64,000 nucleotides of DNA. Source: an uncultured Ignavibacteriota bacterium. Lineage in GTDB: Bacteria; Bacteroidota; Ignavibacteria; UBA10030; UBA8401. Positions within the stretch are counted from its first letter, which is position 1, and each line of letters opens with the position of its first letter. Positions 26,786 through 36,250 of this stretch are shown piece after piece. The DNA lies in NCBI GenBank assembly GCA_903861125.1, contig CAIOTF010000023.1, positions 248,001 to 312,000 of the forward strand. Reading direction: 5' to 3'. The position numbers and the translations under genes are program-made. A model generated the notes under the pieces. That model was not told the origin of the DNA. It ran no database searches and was given only the letters and a program-made list of their open reading frames with translations.

Positions 26786-27183
26786 CCACAGAGGGCACAG
26801 AGAATTACATGGATGCTCTTACCGATAAAATCACCGGATCGGCGATAGAGGTACATACCATACTTGGATGCGGCCTTTTAGAATCCATTTACGAAGAAGC
26901 ATTGTGTGTTGAACTTGAGCGCCAGGTTTCTGTTGATGTTATTTATAAAGGAACTACGATTAAAGGTCAGCGTTTAGATCTTTTGGTAGAAAAACAAGTA
27001 ATCGTTGAATTAAAATCAGTATCATTGCTCCCCGCAGTAGCGCTTGCGCAGGTATTATCATATTTAAAAGCAACAGGGCTAAAGCGAGCATTACTATTAA
27101 ACTTTGGGGAAAAAAGAATGGTTGACGGCATTCGCAGAATATCAAATTAATTATTCGTTTTTTCCTCTGTGTTCTCTGTGGCT
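26784..27183 (+). mobile_element. inverted-repeat-bounded GxxExxY unit (possible small mobile element)
   Basis: A 20-bp repeat at 26784-26803 (AGCCACAGAG then GGCACAGAGA) is matched in inverse orientation by 27164-27183 (CCTCTGTGTT then CTCTGTGGCT), 17 of 20 positions complementary. The roughly 400-bp interval contains only the GxxExxY gene and separates glnD and murI with almost no other spacer: 10 bp remain before murI. The layout suggests an inserted cassette. No transposase is present, so movement would need help in trans. That the unit moves is inference. Confidence 0.5.
26809..27150 (+). CDS. GxxExxY protein (PD-(D/E)XK-like)
   Basis: This 113-residue protein carries the family name motif in GCGLLESIYEEAL (about 21-33) and a nuclease-like core GQRLDLLVEKQVIVELKSV, in which Asp and the ExK pair could form a PD-(D/E)XK site. 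Family members are usually somewhat longer: between CVELE and RQVSVDV about seven residues expected from family memory are missing, an apparent in-frame deletion. The function of the family is unknown. No clear ribosome-binding site precedes the ATG. It is flanked on both sides by an inverted CACAGAG-type repeat. Confidence 0.8.
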   Translation: MDALTDKITGSAIEVHTILGCGLLESIYEEALCVELERQVSVDVIYKGTTIKGQRLDLLVEKQVIVELKSVSLLPAVALAQVLSYLKATGLKRALLLNFGEKRMVDGIRRISN

Positions 27184-27192
27184 TAAAAGCAT

Positions 27193-28005
27193 ATGGCAAC
27201 TAAACATCAAAAACCGATCGGCGTTTTCGATTCCGGCATAGGCGGACTTACCGTCGTCCGCGCGTTATTGGAAAAACTGCCGAATGAAAATATTGTGTAC
27301 TTCGGCGATACTGCGCGAGTACCGTACGGATCAAAATCCGCACAAGTGGTCCGCGAATACACGCAGGACGATACCGATTTCCTTCTATCCAAAGATGTAA
27401 AGATGATCGTTGTTGCATGCAACACTGTTTCTGCCGTAGCGCTGGATGTAGTGCAGAAGAAAGCAAATCTTCCGGTCACCGGCGTTATTATTCCCGGAGC
27501 AGAAGCAGCCATCCATTCCACAAAAAACAGCCGCATCGGCGTCATCGGAACAACCGGAACAGTAAACAGCAATGCATACCGGAACGAATTAAAAAGATTG
27601 AGTCAATCGGCAACCGTATTCAGCAAAGCATGTCCGCTGTTCGTGCCGTTGGTGGAGGAAGGATGGATGGATTATAAAGCAACAGAACTGATCGCGAGTG
27701 AATATCTCTTCCCTTTGACTACAGAAAAAATCGATACCCTGATCCTGGGCTGTACCCACTATCCTTTATTAAAGAAAGTAATTGCCAGGGTAACCAAAGG
27801 AATGGTGACATTGATCGATTCCGGCGAAGCAACAGCGGCAACGGTCGGATCCATGCTGGACGAGCATGATCTGCGCAATAGAAGCAGCGAACAGCCAAAT
27901 GTTCAGTTCTTCGTCAGCGATGCACCGGAAAAATTTACATCGGTCGGCGAGATTTTTTTAGGGAAGAAACTCGGTGTTGTCCGGCGTGTTACCATCGGGA
28001 AATAA
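27193..28005 (+). CDS. murI: glutamate racemase
   Basis: This 270-residue enzyme makes D-glutamate for peptidoglycan. It begins with IGVFDSGIGGLTVVRAL, contains YFGDTARVPYGSKS, and has both catalytic cysteines, in VVACNTVSA (about residue 75) and LGCTHYPLL (about residue 187). Length and order are standard. Its start lies only 10 bp after the right repeat of the GxxExxY unit, so its promoter may lie within that unit or upstream in glnD. Confidence 0.95.
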   Translation: MATKHQKPIGVFDSGIGGLTVVRALLEKLPNENIVYFGDTARVPYGSKSAQVVREYTQDDTDFLLSKDVKMIVVACNTVSAVALDVVQKKANLPVTGVIIPGAEAAIHSTKNSRIGVIGTTGTVNSNAYRNELKRLSQSATVFSKACPLFVPLVEEGWMDYKATELIASEYLFPLTTEKIDTLILGCTHYPLLKKVIARVTKGMVTLIDSGEATAATVGSMLDEHDLRNRSSEQPNVQFFVSDAPEKFTSVGEIFLGKKLGVVRRVTIGK

Positions 28006-28079
28006 TTCGCCGTACTTATACCGACGAATACATCAAAATGATGGAATATTTTTTTTCGTGATCCAAAAATAATTTCATT

Positions 28080-28099
28080 CCTCTGCACATCTCTGCGGC
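28080..28099. repeat. solitary degenerate copy of the CACAGAG-type repeat
   Basis: CCTCTGCACATCTCTGCGGC resembles the right-hand repeat of the GxxExxY unit (CCTCTG-n-TCTCTG-n-GGC), with a one-base difference in spacing. It lies between the ends of murI and the DUF5916 gene and has no ORF attached. Confidence 0.4.
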
Positions 28100-28120
28100 G
28101 CTGCGGCATGACGATTGTTT

Positions 28121-30580
28121 CTACAAACTCATCCAGTAACTTACCTTCACCACGTAAACATTATCAGGCCTCACCCGGGAAAAAGTATTTCCAAAATTTG
28201 TTCCGAGCGATGAATTGTAGTTCGTCAATGGATCATCATAAGAACGACCGTGCGACCAGACAAAATAGAACGTGCTTCCTTCGCGGTATTCCCAGCGAAG
28301 CACAACATTTGTCTGCAGCGATGTCCGGTTGAATGCCTCCCGTTGGGAATAATGATAAGCGGTAAGACCTCTTGCCGGATTCAGCAGAGAATATTTCGCC
28401 GTGTCAAAATTTCCTTTTGCCCAGAAAAATTGATTGTATATCTGCAGCGAAAGATCATGCGAAAATAAAATTGAACTGCGCAGTGTAAGGTCCAGTCCGT
28501 CTACATCCCGTTTTCCATAAACAGCAACAGGGTCGACTGCAGCAAACGCAATTACGGTATCCACAATTGGCCTGACAAATCTGTCAAGATTGCGCTCAAT
28601 GGCATACCCCATTGACAGAGTATATTCCATGGACGATGTCGGACGAATAATGACCGACGTGCTTGTGGTTGCAGTGTTTCCTCCGTTTTCATATCTCCGG
28701 TAATTTCCTTCTACGTCTACAATGATCATGTTACGGGTATCGCTTTGAATCTCTCCTCCCACAAAGAAACTTGGTAAAATATTGAATATCCCATACCCGC
28801 GCGGCTCATAGGGATCCTGACCGCCGAATGAATACGACACGTTGCTGCTTAATGACCAATAATTTAAGAGTTGTCCGAAAGCATTAACACTGATCTCTTT
28901 GAACAATGTCAGCCTGTCATAATTCCACCGCAGGTGTAGATTACTGCCGAAATTATATGTCCGGAAGAAATCTCCCGGAGTGAAATTTCGGTATCCGCCG
29001 TTGAGACCTATTCCATAGTCATTCGGTGAACGGAAAAAACCGGCGTCGTTGATGAAATATTTTTTTGAGGTAAAATCCACGCCCGCCCCGTACGTCCACG
29101 CACCGCTGACCCTTCCAATATTTAATTTCCCTGCCGAACCTTGCTGCATATACGTTTGCGAACGGACTCGCCCGAACTTGTCGATGAATTTTGTTCCATG
29201 CGATACCGCCAGGAAACCGTTCACGCGATATTTGCTGCTGTCTAATTTAATGTCCCAATCCGATCCTGCCGTGTACGCAGGAACACCACCATCGCGCGAT
29301 GTTCCGGTAACAATTGCACCGATATTCGAGTTACCCCAAAAGTCCTGTTTTACCCGGAACAGATTATAGGATGCACCCGGTTCCGCGCGCTGCGACTTGA
29401 TAAATCCCAATGTATCGCGGTACGAAAAATCTTCTTCGTTTGTTAATGCGGTAAGAACACCTATGGATGTGCCGCCGTCGGTCTTGCCTGAAAATTTTGC
29501 GGCGCCGAGGATCGTTGCGGTGCGGGGTTCTTCGGTAATCATTCTGCCGTCACCCGGAAGGTTTGCTCTGATCGGCTTTCCTATCCTTCGGGAATAAAAT
29601 AATCCCGGTCCAAAATCTCCTCCGAACGTGACAAACCGGAGGATCTGTGTTCCTTCAATAAAGAACGGACGTTTTTCAGGATAGAACGTTTCGAATGTTG
29701 TCAGATTCAGAACTGCCGGATCGGCCTCCACCTGGGCGAAGTCCGGATTAACGGTGGCATCAAGCGTAAAGTTCGATGTCACTCCGTATTTGAGATCAAC
29801 GCCGGCGTTCGGTCTGATATGTTCTACCTTTTCTCTTTGGGTTGTTTGCGGATAATGTTCCGATGACCCAACGGCATACGGCAGCGCTTCGAACAGTGCG
29901 GGAAGTCTCACATCCGACATGCCGGTCAGCGCGCCGAATTGCGAAACAAATCCATCCTTGTTCTTGCTGATCAGATTCCAATTTGTTTTTTCCTGTTTGC
30001 GTGAAATCTTTCGTTCAACATCCACGCCCCACACATCGTTTCCTTCGGTGAAGCGTATCTGCGACAACGGTATCTTCATCTCAACACTCCATCCGTTCGG
30101 AAGGATTTTTGTTTCCTCTTCCCACACCGGATCCCATGAATAATCCTCGTCGCGTCCGTCGTTATAATTTAAAAAATCCGATCTGCTCCCCGACGGCAGC
30201 ACGAGAAAGATGAACGCTGTCTGTTTATCGTGGTAACTGTCGAATGCGATGCCGAAATAATCAGATTCCGGAATGTCGTCGCGGCGCGCAATCCGCGAAA
30301 CAATACTGTCGGGATGCGATTCATACATCATTCCGTACACATAGATAAAGTTATCATCGTACAGAATCTTGAATTCTGTCCTCTCCGTTTCCGCCGCGCC
30401 ATCCACCGGTTCTTTTTGGACAAATCCGGATCCGCTGTTCGCTTGTTTCCATACGTCATCATTTCCATATCCGTCGATGACCGGCGGAACAGATGTTCTT
30501 ACAGCGTTCAGTGATTTTGGTTGGGAAGAAAGAAGGGAGAAACACGTAATAAACAGAAAAACACTGACGGTTTTGATCAT
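28121..30580 (-). CDS. DUF5916 outer-membrane protein with CBM9-like N-terminal domain
   Basis: An 819-residue exported protein (signal peptide about 1-19). It has a CBM9-like sugar-binding-type domain (about 28-220: PVIDGYGNDDVWKQA, DYFGIAFDSYHDKQTAF, GWSVEMKIPLSQIRF) followed by the DUF5916 region, which reads as an outer-membrane beta-barrel with many alternating strands up to the C-terminal VRPDNVYVVKVSYWMSL. The ligand is unknown; proteins of this build are common in Bacteroidota and are often near signalling or peptidase genes. It is divergent from the propeller histidine kinase, which may control it. Confidence 0.85.
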   Translation of the reverse strand: MIKTVSVFLFITCFSLLSSQPKSLNAVRTSVPPVIDGYGNDDVWKQANSGSGFVQKEPVDGAAETERTEFKILYDDNFIYVYGMMYESHPDSIVSRIARRDDIPESDYFGIAFDSYHDKQTAFIFLVLPSGSRSDFLNYNDGRDEDYSWDPVWEEETKILPNGWSVEMKIPLSQIRFTEGNDVWGVDVERKISRKQEKTNWNLISKNKDGFVSQFGALTGMSDVRLPALFEALPYAVGSSEHYPQTTQREKVEHIRPNAGVDLKYGVTSNFTLDATVNPDFAQVEADPAVLNLTTFETFYPEKRPFFIEGTQILRFVTFGGDFGPGLFYSRRIGKPIRANLPGDGRMITEEPRTATILGAAKFSGKTDGGTSIGVLTALTNEEDFSYRDTLGFIKSQRAEPGASYNLFRVKQDFWGNSNIGAIVTGTSRDGGVPAYTAGSDWDIKLDSSKYRVNGFLAVSHGTKFIDKFGRVRSQTYMQQGSAGKLNIGRVSGAWTYGAGVDFTSKKYFINDAGFFRSPNDYGIGLNGGYRNFTPGDFFRTYNFGSNLHLRWNYDRLTLFKEISVNAFGQLLNYWSLSSNVSYSFGGQDPYEPRGYGIFNILPSFFVGGEIQSDTRNMIIVDVEGNYRRYENGGNTATTSTSVIIRPTSSMEYTLSMGYAIERNLDRFVRPIVDTVIAFAAVDPVAVYGKRDVDGLDLTLRSSILFSHDLSLQIYNQFFWAKGNFDTAKYSLLNPARGLTAYHYSQREAFNRTSLQTNVVLRWEYREGSTFYFVWSHGRSYDDPLTNYNSSLGTNFGNTFSRVRPDNVYVVKVSYWMSL

Positions 30581-30735
30581 AGAATTTTTTTGGGTTTTAG
30601 TGAGGTATGCGCTTTAATAACGTTAATACGGCACGGAAACGCAAGCATCGCGAAGACGTTTTAGAACAATTGTTAACTAACGCGGAATAAATATTATCCG
30701 TTGTGAAATGACCCCATTCGTAGTACATTCTGCAT

Positions 30736-33700
30736 ATGAAAAGCACCCTTCTCATTAGCGGATGTATTTTCCTCGTATGCGTAACGGGATCCGGACAATC
30801 GCTGAAATTCAAAGGACCCGATCCAAAGAAGGCAATCACCCAATACACCCACGAAGTATGGCAGACCGATCACGGTCTACCTCAAAACTCCGTCAATACA
30901 ATCAAACAAACAAAAGATGGATTTCTGTGGCTCGGCACACAAGAAGGACTGGTGCGCTTTGACGGTGTTCTGTTCACAATTTTCGATAAGAACAATACCG
31001 CTCAGATCAAAGATAACCAGATCGTTTCATTGGCGGTCGATAAAAAAGGTACTCTCTGGATCGCAACACTTAGCGAGGGTCTTGTAATATATGCAAACGG
31101 AAAATTTACGCCAATCACAAATACACCGCAGCTGATCGGCACACAAGTGCGGCATATGTATGCCGACTCTCGCGGAGCTATTTGGATCTCAACGCGCGAC
31201 AGTGGAGTTGTCGTCATCGATTCCCTCGCTGTTACACATTACACAACCGGAAACGGATTGGTCAGCAACAATGTGTGGGAGGTAACTCAGGATATTAACG
31301 ATAGAATATGGTTCGCTGCCGAAGGAGGAGTTTCTGTCATTGATAGTAATTCCATTTTGTCGTTCACAACAACAGACGGAATCGCGGCAAAAGAAAATTA
31401 TGGAATTCTTGGTTCGCACTCCGGAGAAATGTGGATCGGCGGAAGTAACGGCCTTCAAAAAATTTTACTTGAAAACCACCGCTTGAAACTCCTGCTGAAC
31501 CTCACAAAGAATGACGGATTACCCGGACTCAGTATTTATGAAATGATCACCGACCAGCAGGGAAACATGTGGGTCGCATGCAATAAAGGACTGGCCCGTT
31601 ATTATGCCGGACATCTTTCTTCATTCACAGAAGCTGACGGGCTTTCGGAAAATTACGTCAACACGGTTTTTGTGGACCGAGAAGGAAATTTGTGGGTCGG
31701 AACCGAAGGCGGTGGTTTGAATGTGCTGAAGGACGGAATCTTTACTTCCTATTCCGTGAAAGAAGGAATGCCGGCCAACAATACATGGACTGCATTTGAA
31801 GACAAACAGAAAAATCTTTGGATCGGCACAGACGAAGGACTTGTACTGTTTGAACAGGGAAAAGGAGTCAAGCGGACATACAATAAAAAAGAGGGGCTCT
31901 CCAACGGAACCGTATGGTCTATCACGCAAGACGATAACGATGCCATCTGGGTCGCAACGGTCAGCGGATTAAATAAGATCGTCGATGAAAATATTGTCCC
32001 TCTTCCGAACGATCTGAAATTTGAAAACGACGCCATCAACTGTCTCTATACCGACGCAAATGGAATACTGTGGATCGGTACTGCGGGGAACGGTTTGTTC
32101 AAACTGGATCATGGGAAAAAAACCGCCTTCACTCCCGGCAACGGCATTGCACATCAATTTATCAACGTTATTACAAGTGATCATCATGGCAACATCATCA
32201 TCGGTAGCGATGGTGACGGACTTTTGATCATGAAGAACGATACCGTTACAGAACGTTATACAATGAAAAACGGTCTCGCATCGAATTTCATTAATTCCCT
32301 GTATGTTGATTCCGCAAATAATATCTGGATCGGCACGATGGGAAAAGGATTGAGCATTTTTAACGGAACAACCTTCAGCAATTTCTCGATCGGAAACGGA
32401 ATGTTCGACGATGTGATCTTTCAGATCCTGCAGGATGATTTCGGGCGAATGTGGTTCTCGTGCAACAACGGCATCTTTCAGGTCGATCGCCGGCAATTCT
32501 TCGATGTAATAGGGGGAATAGCCGACCATATTTCGTACGCGGCATATGGAAAAGAGAACGGGATGAGCACGTCGGAATGCAACGGCGGAACATCGCCCGC
32601 GGGATGGAAGACGTCAAACGGCAATCTATGGTTCCCGACATCGCGCGGCATCACCATGGTCGACCCGAAAAACATCACGATCAATATGCAGCCGCCCCTT
32701 GTTGTCATTGAGGATCTGCTGATCGACAATGAGCGCGTCGATCTGAACTCGGCGGCGATTGTGCCCCCCGGAAAACAGCGGTTGGAATTCCGTTTCACCG
32801 GACTGAGTTTTGACGGTCCGAAAAAGGTCCGGTTCAAAGTGATGCTCGAAGGATATGATAAAGAATGGGACGACGTGAAGTACCGCCGTGCCGCATATTA
32901 TTCCTATCTTCCTCCCGGCGAATATATTTTTAAAGTGATCGCGGCAAACAGCGACGGCGTGTGGAATACCGAAGGGGCTTCTTTTCACTTTGTTGTTCAG
33001 GCTCAATTTTACGAAACACGGATTTTCCTTCTCTCGGTCTTCGTTGTTCTTATTTTATCCGCGTTTATCGCATTCCGTCTAAGGATCCGTGCAATCCAAA
33101 CGCGGCAGGATGATCTGGAGCGGCAGGTGGAAGAGAGAACTCTTAATCTCACCGAAGCCAACAATGCAAAATCTCAGCTGTTAAGTTTTGTTGCGCACGA
33201 TCTGAAAACTCCGCTGATCACGATCAACAGCATTGCGCAGGAAATAAAAAAATTCGACGTGGACAAGCATTTCCGCGGCTATCTGGAACTTGTTGAACAG
33301 AATTCAAAACGAAGCATCACGCTGATCTCCGAAATTCTGAACATCACCGCCATTGAAAGCGGCAAGTTCCAGTTCAAACTGGAGCCGATCAATATGGCGG
33401 AAATTGCAGGGATGGTGGTTGACGGTTACCAGATACAGGCAGAGCGCAAGGAACAGCATCTGCGCTATTCCGTTCAGGAACACGAAATGTGCATGGTGTT
33501 TGCCGACCCGTCAAAACTTCAGGAGGCAATGGAAAATCTTGTGAACAATGCGGTCAAATATTCTCCCCGCGGCGCGACCATTGAAGTGACCGTCATTCAT
33601 CAGAACGGCACCGTGCGGTTTTCCGTGAGCGATCAGGGCCCCGGAATTTCAGAACAGGAGAAGCTGCATCTATTTAAAAAATTTACCGTACTGACGGCAA

Positions 33701-33861
33701 AGCCAACGGGAGGCGAAATCGCAACGGGTCTCGGTCTGGCAATCGTGAAAGAAATTGTTGAGGCGCACAAAGGAAAAATATTTGTGGAAAGTACTCCTCC
33801 CAAAGGGAGCACTTTTGTGATCGAACTGAAACGATACGAGAATGAAAAAACGCTGGGGTGA
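30736..33861 (+). CDS. propeller / Y_Y_Y sensor histidine kinase without receiver domain
   Basis: A 1041-residue membrane sensor. A signal peptide leads into two-component-regulator propeller repeats (about 35-650; repeated LWIGT, GLxxNxVxxI) and a Y_Y_Y domain (about 675-752). A transmembrane helix (about 758-782) and a short coiled coil are followed by HisKA with the phospho-histidine in SFVAHDLKTPL (about residue 821) and a HATPase with N box NLVNNAVKYSP (about 932), G1 DQGPGIS and G2 GLGLAIVKE (about 997). Unlike Bacteroides hybrid systems there is no receiver or AraC domain after the kinase, so a separate response regulator is needed; none is adjacent. Ligand unknown, and the divergent DUF5916 gene is a plausible target. 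Confidence 0.92.
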   Translation: MKSTLLISGCIFLVCVTGSGQSLKFKGPDPKKAITQYTHEVWQTDHGLPQNSVNTIKQTKDGFLWLGTQEGLVRFDGVLFTIFDKNNTAQIKDNQIVSLAVDKKGTLWIATLSEGLVIYANGKFTPITNTPQLIGTQVRHMYADSRGAIWISTRDSGVVVIDSLAVTHYTTGNGLVSNNVWEVTQDINDRIWFAAEGGVSVIDSNSILSFTTTDGIAAKENYGILGSHSGEMWIGGSNGLQKILLENHRLKLLLNLTKNDGLPGLSIYEMITDQQGNMWVACNKGLARYYAGHLSSFTEADGLSENYVNTVFVDREGNLWVGTEGGGLNVLKDGIFTSYSVKEGMPANNTWTAFEDKQKNLWIGTDEGLVLFEQGKGVKRTYNKKEGLSNGTVWSITQDDNDAIWVATVSGLNKIVDENIVPLPNDLKFENDAINCLYTDANGILWIGTAGNGLFKLDHGKKTAFTPGNGIAHQFINVITSDHHGNIIIGSDGDGLLIMKNDTVTERYTMKNGLASNFINSLYVDSANNIWIGTMGKGLSIFNGTTFSNFSIGNGMFDDVIFQILQDDFGRMWFSCNNGIFQVDRRQFFDVIGGIADHISYAAYGKENGMSTSECNGGTSPAGWKTSNGNLWFPTSRGITMVDPKNITINMQPPLVVIEDLLIDNERVDLNSAAIVPPGKQRLEFRFTGLSFDGPKKVRFKVMLEGYDKEWDDVKYRRAAYYSYLPPGEYIFKVIAANSDGVWNTEGASFHFVVQAQFYETRIFLLSVFVVLILSAFIAFRLRIRAIQTRQDDLERQVEERTLNLTEANNAKSQLLSFVAHDLKTPLITINSIAQEIKKFDVDKHFRGYLELVEQNSKRSITLISEILNITAIESGKFQFKLEPINMAEIAGMVVDGYQIQAERKEQHLRYSVQEHEMCMVFADPSKLQEAMENLVNNAVKYSPRGATIEVTVIHQNGTVRFSVSDQGPGISEQEKLHLFKKFTVLTAKPTGGEIATGLGLAIVKEIVEAHKGKIFVESTPPKGSTFVIELKRYENEKTLG

Positions 33862-33886
33862 ATGTAATGTTGAACACCGTTGTCCC

Positions 33887-33911
33887 GACTCCCGTGCTGA
33901 GCGCGGGAGTC
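33887..33911. terminator. stem-loop between convergent kinase and CcmF genes
   Basis: GACTCCCGTG and CGCGGGAGTC pair (10 bp with one G-U) around a 5-nt loop between two gene ends. The following T-run is poor, so efficiency is uncertain. Confidence 0.55.
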
Positions 33912-33923
33912 AGGCTTTGATGT

Positions 33924-36149
33924 TTATAAAGCGTCGGCTCTTTTACGACGTAAGATTGAAATGACGAATCCCGTAAGAACAAGCAATGTTCCCACCCACA
34001 CAAGACTGATAAAAGGCTTCAGGCTCGCTTCCACCACAAGTGTTTCTTTGCTTACCGGTGCTGTTGTTGCATTATTGTTCTGTACCGAAATCTGGATCAT
34101 CGACCGTCCGTCCCCCATCCCTCCAATGCTCATCGCGATCAGTTGAACCGGTCCGCCGAGTAATTTGGAATCAGCTGCGAAATATTTTTGTCCGTCGTCG
34201 TACAGAACATACGGTGTCACTGTTTCTTTTTCGGTTCCGGATGTAACCTCAAGGACTGCTCCCACTTTCATCTTCCCGTTCTCACCCTGTTTGTTGTGGC
34301 TTCCCATATCGAATGCGGAAAATTTCACCGATGCCGCACCGATCTTCACACTTTCTCCCTTCGGGATGGTGATGATTCCGTTGGCATCGACATGCTGTTC
34401 TTCCACACCGGACGGCGAGATATAAAAATCATGCGTCAAGAACGATTCCATGTCGGGATTGCGCATTGTACCCGAATTTTCCGTTTCAATCATTACCGGC
34501 ATCAATATTTTTGAAGTTCCATCCTTCACAACATTTACCGTGAACGCAGTCTTGTTGTTTCCGACAATATTTTTTCCGCTGTATGTTACGGTGTAGTCGA
34601 AGATCTCCTGCGGTGTGCCGAGTTCCAGCATCGCCGTCTTTTTCTGATCGAAAAGTCCTGAAACGATCACGCCGATAAGGAATACTGCTAACCCCATATG
34701 TGTGATCTTTCCTCCCAGCATCCGGATGTCGCCGCGAATGGTGAGGTATGTAATTTCCAGATTCACAAAAAGTGCAAACAGCGCTCCAAAGATGAAGAGC
34801 AGATACATGATGTCCCACGTGCTGAAAAATCCGATCAGCACCGTTGCGATCAGCGAAGCAAGAAGCGTCTTCCACGATTTCTCTTTCAGAAACATTCCGT
34901 CTTCCTGTTCCCACCGGACCAATAAACTATAGCCGATCAGCAGCGTGATAATAATCGCGATCGGCATATGCATCTTATTGTAAAATGAAGGATCGACCTG
35001 AGTCGATGAAACAAGAGGCAGGCTCGTTCCGAAGAAAATAATGATGGCGCTTGCAATCAATACGAATGAACCGAGCGACAAAGCAAATTCACGCGTAAGC
35101 CAGTGCATTGGTTTTGCAAGGGCCTTCATATCCTTGTAACGGACAAGAAAGAATCCGAATCCCAAAACGATCGAACCGAGAAGGAAAATCAGCAGCAATC
35201 CATACACGATCGTTCCCGGATCGGTAAACGAATGCACCGATGATTCCCCGAGCACGCCGCTGCGTGTTAAAAATGTGGAGTATATAACCAACACGAACGA
35301 CAAAATTGCGAAGAGAAAATTCGTCCGGACCAGATTTCCGGTGCGGAGTTGTGCAAGCATAGTATGTAGCAGCGCCATCGAAACAATCCAGGGAACAAGC
35401 GATGAATTTTCAACCGGATCCCATCCCCAGTAACCGCCCCAGCCTAATACTCCATACGCCCAATACGCACCAAGCATCAATCCCGCGCCAAGCGTGAGGC
35501 CGGAAAACAGAACCCATGGAAATGTATTGGTAAGCCACGAATGAAAATCTTTTCTCCACATCGCTGCAATGGCAAAACTAAACGGAATGGCTGTTGCTGC
35601 AAAACCGATGAACAGCACCGGAGGATGAATAACCATCCAGAAATTCTGCAGCAGCGGATTCAAACCGCGTCCGTCGTGAGGAATCTGCCCCGGAGCAATT
35701 TCTCCCGGAAATTGTTCATAGATGGATCGAAACGGTGATTTTGCAATCAATAATATTACCAGAAATGTCTGAACGGCAAGGAATATAGGAAGAACATGCG
35801 CTTCTAAATTCCGTTTCTGCGTGTAGGATAAAAGAAAGAGGCTCAGCAATGCTGAACATAATGTCCAGAAAAGAAAACTTCCTTCCTGTCCGGCCCAAAA
35901 TGTAGAAACCAACAGCGCTGTGGAAAGATCACGTGAACTGTAACTCCATACATAGGCGCTTTCAAAATTATGCCGGAGTATGTCCGCCATCAGCACAACT
36001 GATGCAAGAAAAATTCCAAGAGCGCTGACATACAATCCGATACGGGCGATCGGCAGCCTCTTTGTATCGCCGTAAACAACTTTGATGTACGCAAGAATCG
36101 ACATGAGTCCCGCAAACAGGGATAGATAAATGGCAAATATTCCGAGCAT
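33924..36149 (-). CDS. ccmF: cytochrome c haem lyase CcmF/NrfE family
   Basis: A 741-residue polytopic membrane protein with the haem-handling WWD motif WGGYWGWDPVENSSLVPW (about 233-250), flanking histidines (VIHPPVLF, ALLHTML) and a large periplasmic segment near the C-terminus (about 540-700), as in CcmF. It attaches haem to apocytochrome c. Other ccm genes are not in the window, so the rest of the pathway must lie elsewhere. The last membrane helix and basic tail (ILRRKRADAL) end the protein. Confidence 0.9.
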   Translation of the reverse strand: MLGIFAIYLSLFAGLMSILAYIKVVYGDTKRLPIARIGLYVSALGIFLASVVLMADILRHNFESAYVWSYSSRDLSTALLVSTFWAGQEGSFLFWTLCSALLSLFLLSYTQKRNLEAHVLPIFLAVQTFLVILLIAKSPFRSIYEQFPGEIAPGQIPHDGRGLNPLLQNFWMVIHPPVLFIGFAATAIPFSFAIAAMWRKDFHSWLTNTFPWVLFSGLTLGAGLMLGAYWAYGVLGWGGYWGWDPVENSSLVPWIVSMALLHTMLAQLRTGNLVRTNFLFAILSFVLVIYSTFLTRSGVLGESSVHSFTDPGTIVYGLLLIFLLGSIVLGFGFFLVRYKDMKALAKPMHWLTREFALSLGSFVLIASAIIIFFGTSLPLVSSTQVDPSFYNKMHMPIAIIITLLIGYSLLVRWEQEDGMFLKEKSWKTLLASLIATVLIGFFSTWDIMYLLFIFGALFALFVNLEITYLTIRGDIRMLGGKITHMGLAVFLIGVIVSGLFDQKKTAMLELGTPQEIFDYTVTYSGKNIVGNNKTAFTVNVVKDGTSKILMPVMIETENSGTMRNPDMESFLTHDFYISPSGVEEQHVDANGIITIPKGESVKIGAASVKFSAFDMGSHNKQGENGKMKVGAVLEVTSGTEKETVTPYVLYDDGQKYFAADSKLLGGPVQLIAMSIGGMGDGRSMIQISVQNNNATTAPVSKETLVVEASLKPFISLVWVGTLLVLTGFVISILRRKRADAL

Positions 36150-36250
36150 ATGAATTGTCCTTACTGGTTGAAATTATTACAAAATATTTTTTATCACGAT
36201 ACTTTTAAATACTATATTGATGAATATTCAACAATCGTACCGAGAAAATT

